64,000 nucleotides of DNA from Parasponia andersonii (GCA_002914805.1 JXTB01000394.1:159977-223976); one strand, 5' to 3'; counted from the first letter of the stretch, positions 12,111 to 25,713 are shown. Notes: generated by a model from the letters alone, not told the origin. Numbers and translations: made by a program.

Positions 12111-14401
12111 TTACAATAAGATTGGCCATATAGGATCATAAGTCAAAGTATGACTAGATTTCACTTTCTAAGCTAGGTTTCACCATTTTGGTTTACACTT
12201 AAGTGTATAGGATTGACCAGTAACGTGGTGAGTATGTTAAAGATGTTTTAGAACTGGACACATGGAAAGTAAGATGCAAAATACCTAAAATACTCCTTAA
12301 AATTTAAGTTATGTCATTCTTAGTCTTTAAGTATTGATTTTTGACCAAATCTGGTCATTTTTTTCCTCTTCCTCCCCAGCCACGACTTGAACCACTCCAA
12401 CCACTTTCTATACTTCTCTCAACTCCCCTTATCTATATCTAAGAGTTTCCAAGTGGTAAAACTCAATTTGGAGCTCAAGAAAGTAAGAAAGGTTCAAACT
12501 AGTCAATGTAATTTTACTAGTTCTTCTTCTTAAGTTTTGTTTTGTTATTTCAATTCTCCACTTGATACTACTTAAGTAATGTTTTCTCTAGTTCCTCTTG
12601 AGTCCTAAGATCAATTTAAAAGCCTTAGAAATCAGTTTTGTGGAAGTAGAAGGCAAGAGTTTCAACAAAAGTTTAAATTAGTCAAGGTGAGCTTTTATGG
12701 AATTTAGAATTGGTAATTTATTTCTATTGCTTTAGCTCTTAAATTAAAGCTTTTATTTGATGAATTAAGGTCTAAGGAAACCTTATATATAGCTGGAAAC
12801 ACAGAATTTAAGTGGAAGATCAAAGTCAGTCTTAAAGCCCCAAAGTTTGCTACTTGTAGATTCAAGTGTTTTCAAGTGTTTCCATTGTTAGAATAAATTT
12901 TCCATACTTGTAATCTGATTTTATAAAATTGAAATGTATATTTTGTTGACCTCGTAAATATATTTATTTTGTTGCTGTTTGTGACAATAGAAACATGTAA
13001 AAGTGGTTTTAAACTTTGTCTAAACAAAAGGAATTCAAATGTACCTAAGTCTAAATGATCCTTTTTGAATTATATATGTGAGAATTGGCTTGTTGATTGT
13101 TATTACAGGTCTTAAACCATGATTTTAATCATGTAGGGATGTTCTAAAAATAGGAGAGGTACTGTCCAAATATTTTTATAACCAAATAGTACCATTTAGA
13201 AGCAAATGGACTATTTTTTATGAAAGTAGATGACATTTTGGTTCATTTTGTGATTAAGGTTCCTTCTTTTGTAAAAGTTGTGATTCGGTCTTATACTTGT
13301 TTTCTTTAAACATTTTACATTATAATTATAATGTTAGTAATAAAATTGAAATCAGGTCTTCCACACACCTTGCCACAGAGAATACTGACCCTTTCCACTA
13401 TCTTTTCTACCAGACACAAGGTAAGTAAAGATTTATTTTAACTGTATCACAAAAACAATAGTAGATACAAGATGTTTTCCTACATGCTTATGTGTATTAT
13501 TTCAATTATATGTTATTTATATTGTTGTTGTAAAGTTTACGGAAACATAAGCATGGCATGATCATTTAAGCATAATTTTCAAAGAAATGAAGTAATCCAC
13601 GTATTAGATTTAAAGTAGTACCATTATACTGATTTTACAAGATATGTATTAACTACATTGTCTAGTCTGTCTACGTTGGGTAAGTATGGTTTGCACAGGC
13701 ATCCTTCCCGCTTAGGTGGGCACGGCTTACCGACTACCGGGACTGAGCATTATATTATGAGATTTATTAGGTGCATTACCTAGTCGGTCTACGTTGGGTA
13801 GATATGGTACGCATTGGCCATGTGTTTCCTTCCCGCATAGGTGGGCACGGCCTAACGACTGCCGCGACTCTGTAGTGTACTCAAGGGCCTTATAAAGAAA
13901 TATTTTCTAAGAAAAGTGCATCAAAATGAAAAGTTATGGAAGAAAGAGTACAATGAGAATTTCAATGAAGTTAATGCACGAAACAAGTTCACGAGCATGC
14001 ATGATCTTTACTTACTGAGCATTAGCTCATTTAGTTCCCGTGATGCAAGTGATGATATATATAATGTATAGAGTTGTCGATTGGCTAGCACGCTTTCTTG
14101 TCGCCATGATCATATAGATGTAGACGAGTTTGACTTATGGACGATGTTTTGTTTGTATTTTGATATTTTGGTGTGATGTAAATATTACTGCGGATGACAA
14201 GATAAATAGATAAGGATTTTTTGATTATCAGTTTGTAAAGACACTTTCAGAAAGTAATGCCACGCATGTTCTTTTGTTTTAGAGTTTAAAAAGTTTAAAT
14301 TGGCCCAAATTTTTGAACAAAACTAAAGTCATGGTTTATAAAACAGTAATACATCCTAATTTAACTTACATAGTCGTATAGTTAAGGTAGGGGGTGTCAC
14401 A
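12110..14401 (+). mobile_element. Probable solo LTR fossil, gypsy-type, about 2.2 kb
   Basis: A long non-coding block ends in GGGGGTGTCACA, the reverse complement of the TGTGACACCC start typical of many plant Ty3/gypsy LTRs. Upstream are phrases common in such LTRs, including an ACTTACTGAGCATTAGCTCA-like stretch near 14010-14030 and AGCACGCTTTCTTGTCGCCA near 14089. No gag or pol frame adjoins it on either side, so a solo LTR is the simplest reading. The 5-mer ATAAG follows the right end and also occurs at about 12116-12120, but the left boundary is not certain. It is non-coding and looks old. Family within gypsy is not determined. Confidence 0.45.
13655..13880 (+). repeat. Two tandem copies of a 119-bp unit inside the LTR-like block
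   Basis: The copies start at about 13655 and 13774. Each carries GTCTACGTTGGGTA, then CTTCCCGC, AGGTGGGCACGGC and CGACTRCCG in the same order. The unit is GC-richer than its surroundings. Its period (119 bp) is set by the distance between the two CTAGTC starts. Confidence 0.85.
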
Positions 14402-14691
14402 ATAAGCCCAGGTCTCGTCTGAGCTTAGCAAATCTCTCCCTTTAATGTTATAACTTGCAACAATCACATAAAATATTATCAAGAGTATAAGAACTTGCAG
14501 CAATTACATCAACTGATATGGTTGTTCTTAAGAAAAAAAAAAGGGGAATAAATTAGTATGAAATAGGGTGGTAAAAGCAAATGACTAAACTAATGACTCC
14601 TCCAAATGAGTCCTTGTGGAGAATTGATGCCCGAATTTATACCATAAATTTTGTTCTGTTGCATCTCAATCGAAATTCTTTTGGTTAAGCA
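14402..14691. other. 3' flank of the D-cysteine desulfhydrase gene
   Basis: Short spacer between the LTR-like block and the stop codon of the minus-strand gene. It presumably contains that gene's 3' UTR. No other feature is seen. Confidence 0.5.
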
Positions 14692-17600
14692 TCATACTTT
14701 CTCAGTAGTACTTCTGTCTTTGAGCTTACAAAAGAAGGATCTATACCTCTGTGCTAATCCAAACATGCCCAGAGTGCCTCCAGTGTGAAGCATTACCACG
14801 GTAGTATCCTCTTTACTTTCCTTCTCACCGAGAATTGTTGCCATTTCCCAAGCAGCAAGAGTATACACTGGATCAACTAGAATACCGGTTCTCTGTGCGA
14901 TTTCCTGGCATGCCTCTATTTCACCTTCCAAAATGTTTCCAAATCTGAGAAACAGATATCGGTCTTGGTCTTAAAAAGTGCAGCCTCACCTTATAGAAGA
15001 TGACAAAAACATCTTCTTTTGAGTTTGAGGAATACTAGCAATACTCTCTTTTACAATCTCCTAATCTCATTGCTTGAAAAATATATTCCACTGTGATTTG
15101 TTGTATTATTAAAATATTAAACTGAATAATGAAATCCACATGTCAAACAATGAGACTAGAAAATGTAAAAAAGAATGAGAAAGAAAATACATTTAATCTC
15201 ACTGACACATGAATTTCACCATGATTTGTTGCATTATTAAAATATTAAACTGAATAATGAAATCTAAATGTCAGACAGACAGTAAGACTAGATAATATAA
15301 AAAAGAACGAGAAAGAAAGTGCATTTAATCTCACTGACACATGAATTTCACTATGATTTATTGCATCATTAAAATATTAAACTGAATAATGGAATCCACG
15401 TGTCAGACAATGAGACTAGAGAATGTAAAAGAGACCAAACAAGTTCGGCAAAGTTCACAGATACAGATAGTTACCAGCAAAGGACATTTTGTTTCAATGC
15501 TAGATGAATGATAGCTTGAAATTTCCTTATGTAGGGGAATAATCACAGTCGCTAACAACTAGTTTACACCTAGTCAAATGGCTATGCGATAGAAATGTTA
15601 GCAGGTAATGGTTATATAACATAAAGTACATCTTAACCAAAGCCTGACTTGATTAAAGTGATTAAAAACAAAGTCACCTATCAAGAATAAGGGGGGATTA
15701 AGAAGACTATAAATTTGGAAGACAATGAGAAGCTTACGAACTTTCGTGGATGCCGACGTTCTACCCAATGCACGATACCATCATCTATGTCATCCACTCC
15801 ATTTTCAATGAAATTGAAACCAAAATGCCTCTTAAAGTTGGAAATCAAGCGTCTCTCTTGTTGTCGGTACCCCTCAACCGTATCGGCCAGCATCACTGCA
15901 GTTATCTCCCATGGGAGCCTGACAGGTAGCACAAGCAGCAATAATCTAAAATAAATGATATACTTCAAGTACAAGGATATTCAATTCCACTAGAACACAC
16001 CCGAAGCAAATGGTTCCAAGTCCTAAACCAACAGCTGTTGTGCCAGTACCAGCATCTACAATAAGTCTCAAGGCCCTTTCTTTTCCAAATAAGTGATCCT
16101 GAGATAAAAACTGCACTAGACGAATCACACCTATGAAAAAGAAACCGTATTAAGTAAGCTTATCATTAATAATAATCTATCAAAAACCAGTTTTCTGCAA
16201 AAAGGATGACGAAAGTAACACAACTTCCAGTTACCTAGTAAAGCTACAACATCCCCAGCACCTTCATTGATGATAACAACCCTTGTTGTATGGTCACTTT
16301 TATAAGCTTCTATTTGTGCAGATTTTGAGCCAAAATTATTTTGGGTTAGAGATGCCTCCAAAATATCATCGAACCACAGAACATGACCACCACAGCCTGC
16401 CACATAATCAGCATGGCTCTTAAGCATCTTTTCTCTGTTAGCATAAACAGATCTTGGCATATAGGTGACATTCCCATATAGTGACGAAATCAAGTTATAG
16501 CCCGTCTGAATATCAGGTTGTTCCCCTCGTAAAAGCAAATGAGACTTTATTCCTCTCTCTGCACATGAAACAGCTGAAATATAGGCAAAAACAATCACTT
16601 AGCAGCTAAGCATTCACATGCCTCAATGTACTAAAGTAAGCCTCCAGTAACTGCAGCAACGAATTACCAACCTACTGCAGCTGCATGTGCACTTTGACAC
16701 CCTCCACACGTAACCTAAAAGAAATCGTGACAGCAGGAAGTTATTGACAAGTGGCTAAGTTGGGAGTGATTGATCATTACTTGACAAGTTTATTGAAACT
16801 CAAAGAGAAAAGAAAAAAGGAAGAAGAAAATGCTACGATTCTCACTAGGTTGGATCCATTCCAATGCAAATTAAGTTGATAAACAACAGCACTAGAAAGG
16901 TTCCAATATGTTGTAGGAAAGGCGCACATGTTCTTGGGCAATATTACAAAAATGCAACATGTTTGAGCATCTTATTCACCATCTCTTCCATAAAAGCATA
17001 CTAATGTTACATTCCATCTCCTATGTCAAACATATAATGCAGACGGTATAAAATGAAACAATCTGTACTACTTTTGTTACCGTAATAATACCCATGAGCA
17101 TGACTCTGAAGGTGGAATTCATGTTTACATGACGCATACAGTTAATTAAATAAAAGTTGGGGAAAGGAAAAAACAGACACAGAGAGGAAAAACCGGTATA
17201 TTCAACCAACAAGAAGCAGGCGTTTCTGAAATAAAACTGTCATACTATGTTCAAAAGGATTTAAAACTAACCACATCCGTCACTGAATGATCTTCTACAA
17301 GAGGAAGTAGCGCATCCAATTTTCTTGATTTATTACCATTTACTAATGGATGCAGTAAATCATCCCTCACAACATAGAAAGATGTTTCTTGGTTTTCATT
17401 CTCCATTTTAGGACCAAGAGAGGGATTAGTATTGGTTGACAGGAAAATCTCACTGCTTGGTCCTGCCCCTCGTGTTCCTTTCTTCGCAGAAAGCACTATT
17501 TGCTGAATTTTGGTATCAGGGCTTGGCAGTGTCCATCTTCTATCAAGCAATGTGGCCACAAACTCTTCACCATTGAATTTGACTCTGGGAACACCCTGAA

Positions 17601-18461
17601 ATGAGAAGGGAACATTAATCACCTATTCTTAACAAGGAAAGAAAGACACTACAGATATTTCACACACTCTAAGCCAATGAATCCAGGATTAAGTAATGTT
17701 GCAGTTTAACAATATTAATACGAAGTCAAAGTGTGTAAAAAAGGCAAAGCAGTCGTTAAAGACGAAGAAACACAGAAATTTAATTAATATAATTTGTTAC
17801 ACCTAGCATTTCCAATAAGAATCTTCAACATTTCGCCAAAAGCTTGGTTGAATTGGATTCAGAATGTAGCATTTGACATAACCACATGTCAAACAAAAGT
17901 ACTTGGCTAGAAAGCCAATTCATACAAATACCACTTCCATTGTTGGGTTTTTATCTGAATACCAAACCAGTATCCAAGGTCTCATGGTACCAAAACAAAA
18001 CCTTAGTTGTCACACATATGGGTCATGTTTACTAATCCGCAATGAACCGTAATGCGAATAAAAATGAGGGAAGTTTTTCTCTTAACGGATTAGTAAAAAC
18101 GCCCATAATACCCAAGAAGAATTATTCTACGTACTGCCGACGCTTGGCTACATTGGAACCAGACATTAAGACATAAACACATGTCAACCGCAAAGTAACT
18201 AGTGCGAAAGCTCATGCATACAAGTAAATCCTTGACTACATACCACATCCATTGATGGGTTATCTAAGTTTTCATGGTGCCTATAACAATTGAAGAAATA
18301 ATTTTAAAAAAAAAAAAGAAGAAAAAAGAAAAACTTATGCGTAGCGTATGGCAACCATTATTACAGCCACAGGGAAAGAGAGGTAGTAAACTAACCCGTG
18401 AGCAAAGTGAGCGTATCGTTGCTGAAAGAGCACTTCTAGTGGGAAAGTGTTGGAGTTTCAT
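14692..18461 (-). CDS. DCD2: D-cysteine desulfhydrase 2, mitochondrial (PLP enzyme)
   Basis: A pyridoxal-phosphate enzyme of the ACC deaminase/D-cysteine desulfhydrase family, which releases H2S, ammonia and pyruvate from D-cysteine. Minus-strand exons: 18461-18396, 17595-17272, 16714-16672, 16573-16235, 16130-16001, 15918-15742, 14944-14692. They sum to 1332 nt (443 aa plus stop). Exon 1 encodes only a 22-residue leader with four basic and no acidic residues, as expected for a mitochondrial presequence. The family PLP-lysine motif is [12 protein letters not shown] (lysine about 111). Other conserved blocks are [52 protein letters not shown] and [11 protein letters not shown] near the end. 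The 797-bp last intron holds a tandem repeat. It faces SDA1 head to head across about 1.1 kb. Naming as isoform 2 rests on the leader and on remembered synteny. Confidence 0.92.
15044..15437. repeat. Three tandem copies of a roughly 130-bp unit in the last DCD2 intron
   Basis: Copies anchored on CACYRTGATTTRTTG begin near 15087, 15214 and 15347 (spacings about 128 and 133). All carry TTAAAATATTAAACTGAATAAT, broken here as TTAAAATATTAAACTG plus AATAATG, then GTCARACA and GAGACTAGA. The minisatellite lies wholly in the intron 14945-15741 and does not touch coding sequence. Confidence 0.9.
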
Positions 18462-19250
18462 GTAGTAGTAGCACTAAACCCCACTAAAAGTGGCTTTACC
18501 TTACAAGCATAGGGGAAGATGTGATATGGCTTGTCCTTGTAAACAGTGCGGCTTGTTCTCTAAGAATAAACCCCTGTTTCAAACAGCAATGGACCGTTTT
18601 GTTTTGGAAAAAGCTCGCAGACGCCCGCTTTTAAAACCATATTTCCATGGATACCCCTTTTTTAACTTTATTTCATAAATACGCATTTTTATAGAAATAT
18701 AGACACCACTGTTTTACACTGCATTAAACCCGTTTTTTTATATTTATTTCAGAAACACCCATTTAATAAAAGTATAGATACACTGTTTTACACTGCATTA
18801 AATATATACCGTGTTTTATATTTCATGGATAAAATAAATAAAAATAGGATTTGTGTCCAGGTTTCATATTTTGAAAATGAAAATAGGCCCAAGAAACTAT
18901 GTTAGGTAGCCCATTTTCTGAATCTAAAATTTGGAAATCCTAGAAAAAAAAAAAAAAGAAGAGAAAATAGGAAAGGCAACGCCAAATCGCCAATTTGACG
19001 TTCTCAAAATGAGATCAGCTCATACATTCTCCTTGCTTGCCGTATTAATAATATGGGCAAAATCCATATTAATAGTATGCAGTTCTGTATCTATATTAGA
19101 TTAATTGACTTTTATTTTGTTTATGGGCTAAAGTCTTTCACGCATTAGAAAGAAAGAATTTTGGTCATCTTTATTCCAATTTCAACAATTTTTACATTTC
19201 AGTTGTTATTTTAATCAAATATTTTTAGCAGTATCCGTGTTATTGTTACC

Positions 19251-19311
<61 letters not shown>

Positions 19312-20330
19312 CAGCACTCTGTATTAAAACAACACTACCAAACATGGTTATTATTATTTGTTAGGACTAATTATCGGATTAATAAAAAATAACGAAAATG
19401 AATAAAGAGCTTAAAAAACGACACTAGAATCATAACATGACATATACTGCAAAACGACAACCTAAAGACTACGATGAATTGGAAACGACATAAGTACGTG
19501 CATTTATCTATTTTATCATAAATAATCAATCACGAAAACCCCCGGCTGAGGTTTTGGTTCGTTCGTGTACCGCCTCCGTAAAATTCCACCTCTCTCTCTC
19601 TCTCTCTCTGACCTTGGCCTCCGGCGAAACCCAATCGTCTCCGGCCAATATCGTCGGACAAGTCAATCACTTCCCGGGTACATCTATCTTTCTCTTTTAT
19701 TTTCCTTTTTGGTCAATAATTTCTGTAAAGATCTCGTTGAATCAAATCCATTTTCTTCTTCTTCTTCTTCGTCATCATCATCCATGGCCGTAGATTGAGT
19801 AAGTCGAATTTAACGATTTCGAAAGCTGGGTCATGAAACCAACCTCAATAGTCCGTGGTTAAGCCCATCACTTTCAAATTAACCCCTTGTGCTTGTTGCT
19901 TTATAATTCATAGTTTTACACTAAGAATGAACCATGATATTCTTAATTTATGTCCCGTAATTTAAAGGGATTCACATTATTGGATAAGCAACTCCAAATT
20001 TGTATAAAAAAGATTCAGTTAATTTAGACTGCTCGATTGAATTGGTTAGAAGTTCAAATGTTTTTAGGTTTTTATTTTATTTTATTTTATTTTTTGAAGG
20101 GTCGGTTAGATTGTAGGTTGGCTTGGCTGTAAATGTTTTGGGTACTGAATTTATTTGCCTTGTTTATTTCTAAGGATTCAGATTCTATTTGTTTATGTGG
20201 GAAAGAGTTTAATATGTAGGTTTCAAGGGAAATGTGACTCTTGAGTTTGGCGTGAAAAAAAAAAAAAAATTAAATTCCTTGATTTGATTGAGCTAATTAA
20301 TTGAACCTTGAAGTTTTCCGACAGTATACA
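18462..20330. promoter_or_regulatory. Head-to-head region between DCD2 and SDA1, with SDA1 leader intron
   Basis: The two genes are divergent, so both promoters lie here. A CT-rich stretch at about 19590-19608 and a GC-richer segment to 19677 look like the SDA1 first (non-coding) exon. A donor at 19678 (CCCGG then GTACAT) and an acceptor ending at 20324 (CCGACAG) would remove a leader intron, leaving the ATG six bases into the next exon. At 18620-18830 a unit containing ACTGTTTTACACTGCATTAAA is repeated. Start-site positions are not determined. Confidence 0.55.
19252..19308. repeat. 57-nt poly-A tract
   Basis: An uninterrupted run of 57 A residues lies in the DCD2/SDA1 intergenic region. It could be the tail of an old retroposon or simply an expanded homopolymer. 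I found no convincing element body upstream. The exact length may be an assembly artefact. Confidence 0.85.
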
Positions 20331-23300
20331 ATGACTTCTCACGTCCCCGGGTTCTTTGCTGAATCGATAACGGCATCGGGTCGAAGCTCGGAGAAATTGA
20401 GCTTGCCAACGTTACAATCAAAGATGAAGTGTGACCCGGAAGGATACGAGGCTGAACTGGTGACAGTGTACAATCAATTCAAGTCTTTCTTGGAGATGTT
20501 TGAACAGCAGGCGGCTTTGAAGTTCTCCTCCGTCAGCGGCATTGCTAACGACCCGACTGTGACTAAGGACCTTGGCGATTGGGCCATGTTCTTAGCCCAT
20601 GTCACTCCCTTCTACCCCAAACATCTTGCACCATTCCCATACCAACTTGCTGACTTGCTCAGCTCCTCTGCGCGCTCCATCCCTTCGGGCCTTCGCTGCC
20701 ACCTTGCTCAAGCTCTCATTCTTTTGATTAACAGGAAGGTAAATAGGATGTTGTTAATTCTTTGTTTTGTTATACTCTTAAAGAGCATCTAAGTTGTAGA
20801 TGAATAATTTATAATTCTTTGCTAATCACAGTTTGATGTGTGTCTTTGTTCTTAGATACTTGATATTGGAGAGAATCTTGCTTTGTTCATGGAGCTGCAG
20901 ACTCTAGGAGACAGGACTTTGAGAAAACTGGCATTCTCTCATGTAGTTCATAGTATTAGGCGAATGAATCAGACACACAAGAATGAAGCTAAAAACCGGA
21001 CGCTTCAGAATATCATATTTCCCATGCTACAGGTTTTCTTTTATTAGTTTCTTTTCCTTGTTGGTGGTTTTGAGCTCCTATGTTTCTGGAGATTTTGGTT
21101 AGACTAATGCTTGAACATGAATATGTTCATAGCAAGGGGATGAAGCCAAAGCGAAGAGAGCGTTTATCACACTATGTGAGCTTCACAGGAGGAAGGTGTG
21201 GTTTGACGATAGAACAGCCAATGCAATTTGTTCTGCATGCTTTCATTCCTCATCGAGGTATGCCTTTTCAATTTTCATAAGTGGTTTGCTAGTTTATTTC
21301 TAATAATGGGGGTTGTAAGTTCAGTTTTATGTCTCAGGATCATGATTGCCTCTCTATCTGTTCTACTGGATTATGAGAAGATTGAAGATGAGGATAATAG
21401 TGATGCCTCAAGCGATGAAGATGATATGACTCCTCAAGCACCACAAGTTGTTCTTAGTAAACAGAGTGCTTACAAGGTTTTACACTATCTTATCATAATT
21501 TTTAGGATCATGAATTCAAATATTGACTTGATCATGTACAATGTGATAAAGTTTTTCTAAATATTGTTGGTTGTGCTGTATGTAACTTAGATGCTTTGGG
21601 ACTTCAATTTTCTTTTATCTTTTTAAATGAAGAATTAGACTACAAAAGCTTGTTCAGGAGATTCAATGTTCTATGTTGGGGTAACTACTGGTTCTTTACA
21701 TGATGTAGCCCAAAAGTGGTAAAGAGAACATCCCCTTTGTATCAGCTTTAATTAATGATGTTGCTGTTTGTTTTGAATGTAGGCACACCATACAGGTACA
21801 ACTTCTAGCAAGAAGAAAAAACAAGCCAAATTGCAGCGTGCTATACGTAGCATGAAAAAGCAACAACGGCTCTCGTCAGAAAAGAACACTTCAAATTATT
21901 ATTCACCACTTAACCATTTGAAAGATCCACAGGTTTGTGACATCCAATATTATCATCTCCACTCCAGCCCAGACTAGAATGCTTTTCATGGTGTAGTTGG
22001 ATCTATAATATGTTCTTCCTGCAGGGATTTGCTGAGAAGCTGTTTTCCCGCCTTCAGACCTGCAACGAACGATTTGAGGTGGATGTCATTTGTGTAGATT
22101 TTACTTATAGTAATCCAACTTTTTGATTGCTCTTAAGGATTTTCTCTGTTTTTTTTTTTTCCGGTCTCTTATTTTAAAATTTTTTACTTATATTGCTTTC
22201 ATTAAGTTAGCATTCTCTGCTGAAAACTCCATATCTAATTCCCTTTGATCCTTACGCTATCTGAATCAGGTTAAGATGATGATGTTGAAAGTTATTGCTC
22301 GGACAGTTGGGCTTCACCGCCTAATTTTATTAAGCTTTTATCCCTATCTACAGAAATATGTTCAGGTAGTTTAATTAGCTGCTGCAATTAAAGTTGTTAT
22401 CCTCTTTATGGTTTAGTTATGATGGTATGCGTGAATGATGAATATATTCATATGCTAACACAGCCTCACCAACGTGATGTCACAAATTTACTTGCTGCTG
22501 CAGTTCAGGCCTGCCATGATATGGTATGGAGGGTTTTTCCTCGAACTTGCTGATCATACATTTACTCAAATTGTGGGCTCTTCTACTAATTTTCAGTTCA
22601 CTTTACTATCTCTACTGCTACCTTAAGAGGGTCTATTGCGTGCAGGTGCCTCCTGATGCAGTTGAACCCTTATTCAAACAAGTAGTAAATCAATTTGTGC
22701 ATGATCGTTCACGCCCAGAGGTGTGGATTTAAAGCTTCTGTCTTTTTTATTCTTTTGACTTTTTTTATTTCAATGTTTTTGATTTCGTTGATTTTGCCAG
22801 GCCATTGCTGTAGGACTTAATGTAATAAGGGAAATATGTCTTCGAATGCCTTTGGTAACTGCCGTTTATATATGTTATTTTGTTCCTGTGCTTTTTGTCA
22901 TGAAATTTTCCAGTCCTGTTTTTTAATTTTTGAACTTATTTCATTGCTTTTTCTCTCTACTTTTAATTCTTAGTTTTGTGCTGCTTTATTAACTCAAGTT
23001 TTTCTTGCTTCACTCTTAGTTAATGTCAGAAGATTTGCTCCAAGATCTTGCATTATATAAGAAATCGCACGAGAAAGCAGTTTCGATAGCAGCACGGTCA
23101 CTTATTGGCTTATTTAGGGAGGTCTGTCTGTCTCCACTCTGTGTCTTCTGTCTGTCTATCTTTCAGATTTTAGGGACGTTAAACTTTTTTGATGTTTCAG
23201 GTTTGCCCATCACTTCTGGTTAAGAAGGATCGTGGGCTCCCTACTGACCCAAAGGCAAGGCCAAAAGCATATGGAGAGGTCAATGTGCCCAGCAATGTTC

Positions 23301-25087
23301 CTGGTGTCGAGTTGTTAGATCATGACGATGATGAGGATAGTGATGATATGGATGAACCTGGATCTAGTGGCTCTGAGGACGATCATGGCGATGATGAGAT
23401 GGTTGCTTCCAGTGATGGTGATGAGGAAAATCAGGAATCTACTTATGACACTGACAGTGAAGATGGTGACATAAAAGGTGATATAGTTGCTGATGATGAT
23501 GGCAATAGTATAGATGACAGTGATGGTGGTGTCAGCATTGATGATGATGATGATGTGGAGGAGGAGGAAGACAGAGTAGAAATGGAAGAAGCTGATGATG
23601 AAACCAAGCATGGTCAAAGTGGACTGAAGGATTCTAATGCAAAAAAGAGAAAACTTTCTGAATTTGATAAACAACTTGTCGCTGCTGATACAAGTCTTCG
23701 GGCGTTGAAGAAATTGGCGGGAGTGACAATAGTGAGTGCACCACCTAATTTAAAGGATGGTATTCTTTCTAATGAGGATTTCCAAAGGATCAAGGAATTA
23801 AAGGTGAGCTATTTTTCTTTTTTTGGGAGGAAGTTTTGGATTCTACTGTTTAAGTTGATGCCAGAGTTTGTATACATTTTGGTCCGCTGTACCCTCTTAT
23901 TTGCTGTCGATGCTTTTCTTTTAGGCAAAGAAGGAAGCAAAAGCAGCCTTGACCAAGCACGGTCTGTTAAGAAAAGGCTCAGATGTTAAATCAACACAGT
24001 TCAATGTTCCTAATGCCGACCAAATAAGTGTTAAGCGAGTGGATCCGACAAAGCTTGAAGTAAGTTTTGCCTCTTTTACTGATGATTTGAACTTTCAGCT
24101 CATTGATGTGGCTTTTAAGTAGTTTGTCCTCTCGTATTTTACGTACTTTGGTATCATTAGTTTAAATATCGGCTAATTTTAGAGGTAAAGAAATGATTTA
24201 TCACAAGGGGCATTAATTGTCAATTTGTAATACTTAAAAAGTATTTGTGGAACAAATTGTGATATCAATGAACTTTTACTTAAGTTTAGTAATTGAAAGG
24301 TCTTCATACTTACTTTCCATCCCTAACATGGATATACCTACATATCCTGAAGTTGCTTCTCCTTCCCCAGTCCAATATGCTTAAGAAAGGAGACATGCAT
24401 TTTTTTTTTGTTATTCCATTTGACCTTCCTGAATTTGAACAGACTTCTAGAAAATTATTACCTCCTTTTCTGGCTGCTGATATTCTATTCTGAACCAATT
24501 GCTCGTGTACTTAGGCTCATGTACGGAGAAAGCTAAGCAAAGAAGAAAGATTAGCATTAGTTAGGGCAGGTAGAGAGGATCGAGAAAGGTACCAGTCTCG
24601 AACAGCCATGAAACAGAAGAAGGTACACTTTTATATTCATTATCTTCCTGCTTCTTTAAGTTCAAGACCATGTTCAAGCGTGCTGTGTGTTCGAATAATT
24701 CTTCTTTGTTATTACTTTTGTAAGTTTTTCATAACGTCATTTTGTTTTGCCGAGATATCAATAATCTGGCCAAGCTTTGAAGAGGACACCCTTTTGCATT
24801 TTAGACTTAAGGAACCTGTGTGTACAAAGCTGCATTCATCAAGGAAAAGTGTATAAATAAAAGCCTCGCAGTCAGTGATGCTGTAACTTTCTGTTTTTGT
24901 TATAATTCTGTTTTATTCTTTTGGCGTGGTTTGACAGACGGGAGGTTCGAGTAATCGGCAGAAGGAACATAAGAAGGCTATGCCCCTTGCTGCAAAGAAA
25001 GCGAAGATAGCGAGATCACAAGCGGATAAAAGGAAAAAACAACAGCGCTCTGGCAAACAGTTCAGGGGAAAGAAAGCATGGAAATAG
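20331..25087 (+). CDS. SDA1: SDA1-like protein, 60S ribosome biogenesis
   Basis: SDA1 is a nucleolar/nuclear HEAT-like protein needed for 60S pre-ribosome maturation and export and for actin/cell-cycle function in yeast. Coding exons: 20331-20738, 20856-21032, 21133-21257, 21338-21476, 21783-21932, 22025-22078, 22270-22365, 22464-22523, 22646-22720, 22801-22854, 23020-23121, 23201-23803, 23925-24059, 24515-24622, 24938-25087. They total 2436 nt, 811 aa, close to the family length. Recognisable blocks are SEKLSLPTLQSKMKCDPEGY at the N-terminus, PYLQKYVQ, VPPDAVEPLFKQVVNQFVHD and EDLLQDLALYKKSHEKA. Exon 12 encodes an Asp/Glu-rich tract (about residues 519-620), and the C-terminus is strongly basic, ending FRGKKAWK. 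The ATG lies six bases after a leader-intron acceptor. It ends 626 bp from the convergent ORP gene. Confidence 0.95.
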
Positions 25088-25713
25088 ACAAATAGTCGCC
25101 TACTTTCATCACATATATTAGTTTTTATCTTATCTTTTTCCTCCTGTTGTAAGAAGCACTGACCAATTTAGATGTTAAGCCTGAATGAATATGAGTTCCT
25201 AGGGTCATCTTTCTGGAGTAGTGATAAATCTGCCTCAATACGAGGAAAAACTTTTGTAGGTTCCTGTGGGAAAAGTTTAACTTAAACACCATACATCATA
25301 TATTGGAATAGAAGCTTTGAATGTTGATTTCTTATTCATGACTCAGTTTTTTGAGGGCTCAGTGCTTCTGTCTTATCACTTTTCTTTTTCTGTTTCCCCA
25401 AGTATACTTAATCTAATGCGGACTACTTTTGACAGGTTCATTGAGTTGTATTTAGGATTGTAACCCAATAAGAATAGAGGGTTGGGTAAAAAGAAAGTAT
25501 TAGCGGGAAAATAAGACCCAGCAGCCACAAATAAAGCAAATGAGAAGAAAGCCTTGCCTTTAAAAACAAGCATTGCACCTTTAAGGAATTCCTTTTCATA
25601 ACTCGGCCTACACACAAAACTCGCATTCATGGAGGAAACGGGGAAAGAAGAGAAATAGATAAACAATTGAAGGGAGCAACATATTTTAGACCTCTAGTGA
25701 AGTCAGGCCAAAA
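25088..25713. other. Tail-to-tail spacer between SDA1 and ORP
   Basis: The two genes converge, so this 626-bp stretch should hold both 3' UTRs and poly-A sites. I see no other gene. The short minus-strand frames here are chance. Confidence 0.6.

Noticed and set aside
23315-23674. 119-codon hydrophobic frame antisense to SDA1
   Set aside because: It is the complement of the GAT/GAA-rich acidic tract of SDA1, which reads as Ile/Ser/Phe-rich sequence; a composition artefact.
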